From an uncultured archaeon (GTDB lineage Archaea; Aenigmatarchaeota; Aenigmatarchaeia; GW2011-AR5), in assembly GCA_903825675.1 (NCBI GenBank), contig CAIKBN010000088.1, forward strand, positions 1-13,981: 13,981 nucleotides of DNA, given 5' to 3'. The notes below the pieces were generated by a model. It was not told where the DNA came from. It saw only the letters and a program-made list of their open reading frames with translations, and did no database searches. The position numbers were made by a program, and so were the translations under genes. Each line of letters begins with the position of its first letter. Positions within the stretch are counted from its first letter, which is position 1. This document shows, one piece after another, positions 12,801 to 13,981 of this stretch.

Positions 12801-13981
12801 ATAGTCATATAGATACTGATCTCTGCTTACCACCAGTTGCATGCCTGTTTCCCACGTTTGACTACCTGCCTTTCTGTATTCCATTGTCGCATTATTGTTA
12901 GCATTGCTATCGCCAGAAAAGCTGGCATACACGCTAATGCTCTTGAAGGTCGGTATGAGAGAAAGAGCTCCTGCTGCTGTAGGACTTCCACTAGAAGGAA
13001 TTGTAGTTGTCGTGGTGCTTGTACTCGTCGTTGTTGTAGTCGTGCTTGTAGTAGTTATTGCAAATGTGAAAGAGCCAGCAACAGGGGTATTGTCTGTTAT
13101 TACTACATCCTGTTTATTACTCAGTAGAGAACCTGTTCCAGGTGCACCGTTCCACAAACCAGCTGCCCATGCATAAACAGTTTTACCGTAGCAACTGCCT
13201 GCAATTGCGGGTATTGTCCATGTACCTGTAATAGTACCTCCGCTTAAGGTAGGGCTGGCTTTTGTTATTCCAGACATATTGCCGCCTGTATATTCTATAT
13301 CGCATATCCCATCAGTAGATTTGGCATCTGTCTGGAAGTATGTTGTTGCAGAGCAGTCACCTGTATAACTGCCTGACATCAATATGGTCTCACCTGCTTC
13401 GCAGTTTGATGAAGAACCGCCTGCACAGTTAGTTGTTATTGATGCTGACACTATATTGCACAGTGGTATTGTTGTAGTTGTGGTACCGCCTATGCACACC
13501 CCATTTGAGCATCCTGCTGATCCGCAATCCTGGATATAAGTATAACAGCAGATGCTGCTGGTATAATAATCACATTTTATAGCATGATTGGGATTATCTG
13601 ACAAGGTACATGCTTTAGTTCCATTTGCATTACACGAGCATGCCCCATATGTGGTTCCAGCAGGGCAGTTAACAATTGTTGTAGTGGTTGTACTTGTTGT
13701 CGTGGTAGTTGTTGATCTCGTAGTTGTCGTAGTGCTAGTTGTGCTTGTTGATGTTGTACTTGTCGTAGGCGGCGGCGCACCTGAATCATATTCAAATGCT
13801 CCCATGTCAGGCGCATTGCCACGATATGGCCAAGGTGAATTGGCGTCATTGAAACCTTGAATTACAGTTCCATTATTTATACCTAGACTACCTACCAGCA
13901 GGTGAAAATCACCATTACTTGGATTTACAAAGCTTGCCACATCATTAATTCCGTGTTTTTCTTGTCCTGTGTCAGAAACAA
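9858..13981 (-). CDS. Giant Thr-rich membrane-anchored surface protein with parallel beta-helix (N-terminus beyond window)
   Basis: The frame is open to the window edge, so the N-terminus is missing. Numbering below starts at the GTG at 13940 (1360 residues); at least 13 codons precede it. Residues 1-52 are the end of a beta-helix (closing DMGAFEYD). Then come a Thr linker (55-89), a Cys-rich module (92-149), a Cys-bearing beta-sandwich (160-295), a Thr linker (296-314), an FN3-like domain (328-443) and a full right-handed parallel beta-helix (455-935; opens RYVSKTGNNNNDG, closes DIGAFEFD). These are followed by a Thr linker (942-987), a Cys-rich module (989-1050), a long Thr/Ser/Pro linker (1052-1100), membrane-proximal beta domains, a TM helix (about 1326-1343) and a basic tail. 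The Thr linkers are probably O-glycosylated. Such beta-helices often bind or cleave polysaccharide, but no active site is evident. A role in adhesion or the cell envelope is inferred. Confidence 0.85.
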   Translation of the reverse strand, partial: VSDTGQEKHGINDVASFVNPSNGDFHLLVGSLGINNGTVIQGFNDANSPWPYRGNAPDMGAFEYDSGAPPPTTSTTSTSTTSTTTTTRSTTTTTTSTTTTTIVNCPAGTTYGACSCNANGTKACTLSDNPNHAIKCDYYTSSICCYTYIQDCGSAGCSNGVCIGGTTTTTIPLCNIVSASITTNCAGGSSSNCEAGETILMSGSYTGDCSATTYFQTDAKSTDGICDIEYTGGNMSGITKASPTLSGGTITGTWTIPAIAGSCYGKTVYAWAAGLWNGAPGTGSLLSNKQDVVITDNTPVAGSFTFAITTTSTTTTTTSTSTTTTTIPSSGSPTAAGALSLIPTFKSISVYASFSGDSNANNNATMEYRKAGSQTWETGMQLVVSRDQYLYDYPEYRDELHIGPIHSHANPWYMMWRGSIVGLTPNTQYEVRVTFMDPNGITGTNPNPITATIYTRNENIPIGTTARYVSKTGNNNNDGTAPDDAHAWQTIKWGLEHILAGYTLYVKAGTYNEYNLVIPSGISWNNLTSISNYGNDKVIVDAGVNNDPFTETGNYWRIKGLTIQNCNSRCVSVVGCNHYLIENSTIGNSRGNVGYEGLIYNENAFDGIIRYITFFNTIGVTNDDNTPDSLTQIAALTFQDSRGQYIVHDITYASTNHLRYFADFIGNHGMQFWNSGPFCDSDFYNIDMEAYYSGDGGRSTVGDNAFELRTAACNVRVFDNKFKNSYDCTFSLGPITVGPVYIFHNVAWRQSGWGGAGDVVFKQGSNNLGIQGDLSHGYVFVYHNSFYGLGAGYGPWYRGDIWNQEYLNNCFPYMWSRSGYLYYGSSCSGTCDNMENVCSNFKNIHIDYNDYYQYGGGVALVYGASLCTAPAPYTSLNAFSAASGYEVNGVEGDPQYGGDDNQPAGGDFTLKSTSPVIDEGVVIQGFNDINGPYPYRGKAPDIGAFEFDSGAPPPTTSTTSTSTTSTTTTTRSTTTTTTSSTTTTRATTTTTISTTTTTLPPCPSSCNAATDCIETCGRESCWVYGASSMICHIGTECAPDGAYASASFDCCSGLSWSIIDKQCYTTTTTTTSTTTTTSTTSTTSSTIPGNGTTTSTSTTIVTTTTTAPTTTPPSGGGYTPSGPYKSNIVNITNAIVSNLTKNITTSKPETAAMNMDEISLWITDAPDIVESGEPYNVTILIRADISIYNAKLMIADIEETTSLSKDVEKRFTYTLTAPEANGSFTLIANLSFPDANALASKTIKLDYKPLFLYTNTDGNKLSLTVKVYEEPSTTEIEITRNGASVYTDHITGKKVYDASLKLEPGEYKILARTKTSAGIVDADVRNLSVQGEAGIDYGMLIWAIAFIVIIIIIYFFRRTLHKKNEISNSGGWI
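9887..9897 (+). terminator. T-rich terminator for the tRNA gene
   Basis: CATTCTTTTTA begins about 11 bases after the tRNA 3' end, with five consecutive T at 9892-9896. T-rich tracts terminate archaeal transcription. It lies within the opposite-strand surface-protein gene, so it is supported by position only. Confidence 0.4.
10742..10776. repeat. Thr-linker repeat copy, membrane-proximal linker
   Basis: This 35-bp stretch equals 13019-13056 except that the other copy has one extra TTG triplet after base 13033, an in-frame difference of one residue. It encodes part of the Thr/Ser linker before the membrane-proximal domains. Confidence 0.75.
11046..11139. repeat. 94-bp perfect direct repeat, copy 1 (linker after full beta-helix)
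   Basis: It is identical base for base to 13695-13788. It encodes Ser-Gly-Ala-Pro-Pro-Pro followed by the Thr/Ser linker that comes right after the beta-helix closing motif. Identity includes the third positions of Thr codons; sequence just outside is only moderately similar. Confidence 0.9.
13019..13056. repeat. Thr-linker repeat copy, linker before the FN3-like domain
   Basis: It matches 10742-10776 apart from an added TTG triplet at 13034-13036. It encodes the Thr/Ser linker between the beta-sandwich and the FN3-like domain. Confidence 0.75.
13695..13788. repeat. 94-bp perfect direct repeat, copy 2 (linker after the upstream beta-helix)
   Basis: This is the second copy of the 11046-11139 sequence, 2649 bases away. 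It follows the closing motif of a beta-helix that lies mostly beyond the window edge, so a beta-helix end plus its linker is present twice. Confidence 0.9.

Noticed and set aside
10670..13790. Tandem repeats resembling a CRISPR array or minisatellite
   Set aside because: The repeats have no regular unit and spacer pattern and are explained by Thr/Ser linker codons in one protein frame.

Overview
The window looks like a chromosomal segment from an uncultivated archaeon, plausibly a DPANN-type lineage, although the phylum cannot be fixed from the sequence alone. The archaeal evidence is an archaeal-type aspartyl-tRNA synthetase, an initiator tRNA with A1:U72 and no encoded CCA, TATA-like boxes 20-30 bases ahead of start codons that lack a Shine-Dalgarno sequence (leaderless genes), GGTG-type ribosome sites on other genes, and a very large Thr-rich, membrane-anchored surface protein.

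Region 1 (10-5421, minus strand) is a tightly packed operon in the order tRNase Z, P2A-type Ca2+ ATPase, then a 12-TM APC-superfamily amino-acid permease whose C-terminus carries a complete class I SAM-dependent methyltransferase. Gene gaps are 4-5 bases and one promoter with a symmetrical TATA box lies ahead of tRNase Z. The permease-methyltransferase fusion is the oddest part.

Region 2 (about 5440-7390) is an accessory-looking patch. Two small AT-rich plus-strand genes of unknown function flank a minus-strand TspO/MBR membrane protein and an Ala/Trp-rich helical protein of unknown function.

Region 3 (7398-9687, minus strand) is a housekeeping cluster: ribonuclease HII, a small three-TM membrane protein, and aspartyl-tRNA synthetase. 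Each has a clear GGTG-type ribosome site.

Region 4 (9771-9876, plus strand) is an initiator tRNA(Met, CAT) gene. It has about 30 extra bases in the D-loop that fold as a perfect 7-bp hairpin with a GAA loop, and C instead of U at position 33. A second GAA-loop hairpin lies just upstream between rnhB and the tRNA.

Region 5 (9858 to the right edge, minus strand) is one open reading frame for a giant cell-surface protein, truncated at its N-terminus by the window edge. Order: end of a first beta-helix, Thr-rich linker, Cys-rich module, beta-sandwich, linker, FN3-like domain, full right-handed parallel beta-helix, linker, Cys-rich module, long Thr/Ser linker, membrane-proximal beta domains, one TM helix and a short basic tail. 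A 94-bp stretch of linker DNA is duplicated without a mismatch 2.65 kb apart, suggesting recent module duplication or gene conversion. Its stop codon lies inside the opposite-strand tRNA gene.

There is no strong evidence for a complete new multi-gene system. The best leads are the permease-methyltransferase fusion, the unusual initiator tRNA, the evolving surface protein, and the small unknown genes of region 2.
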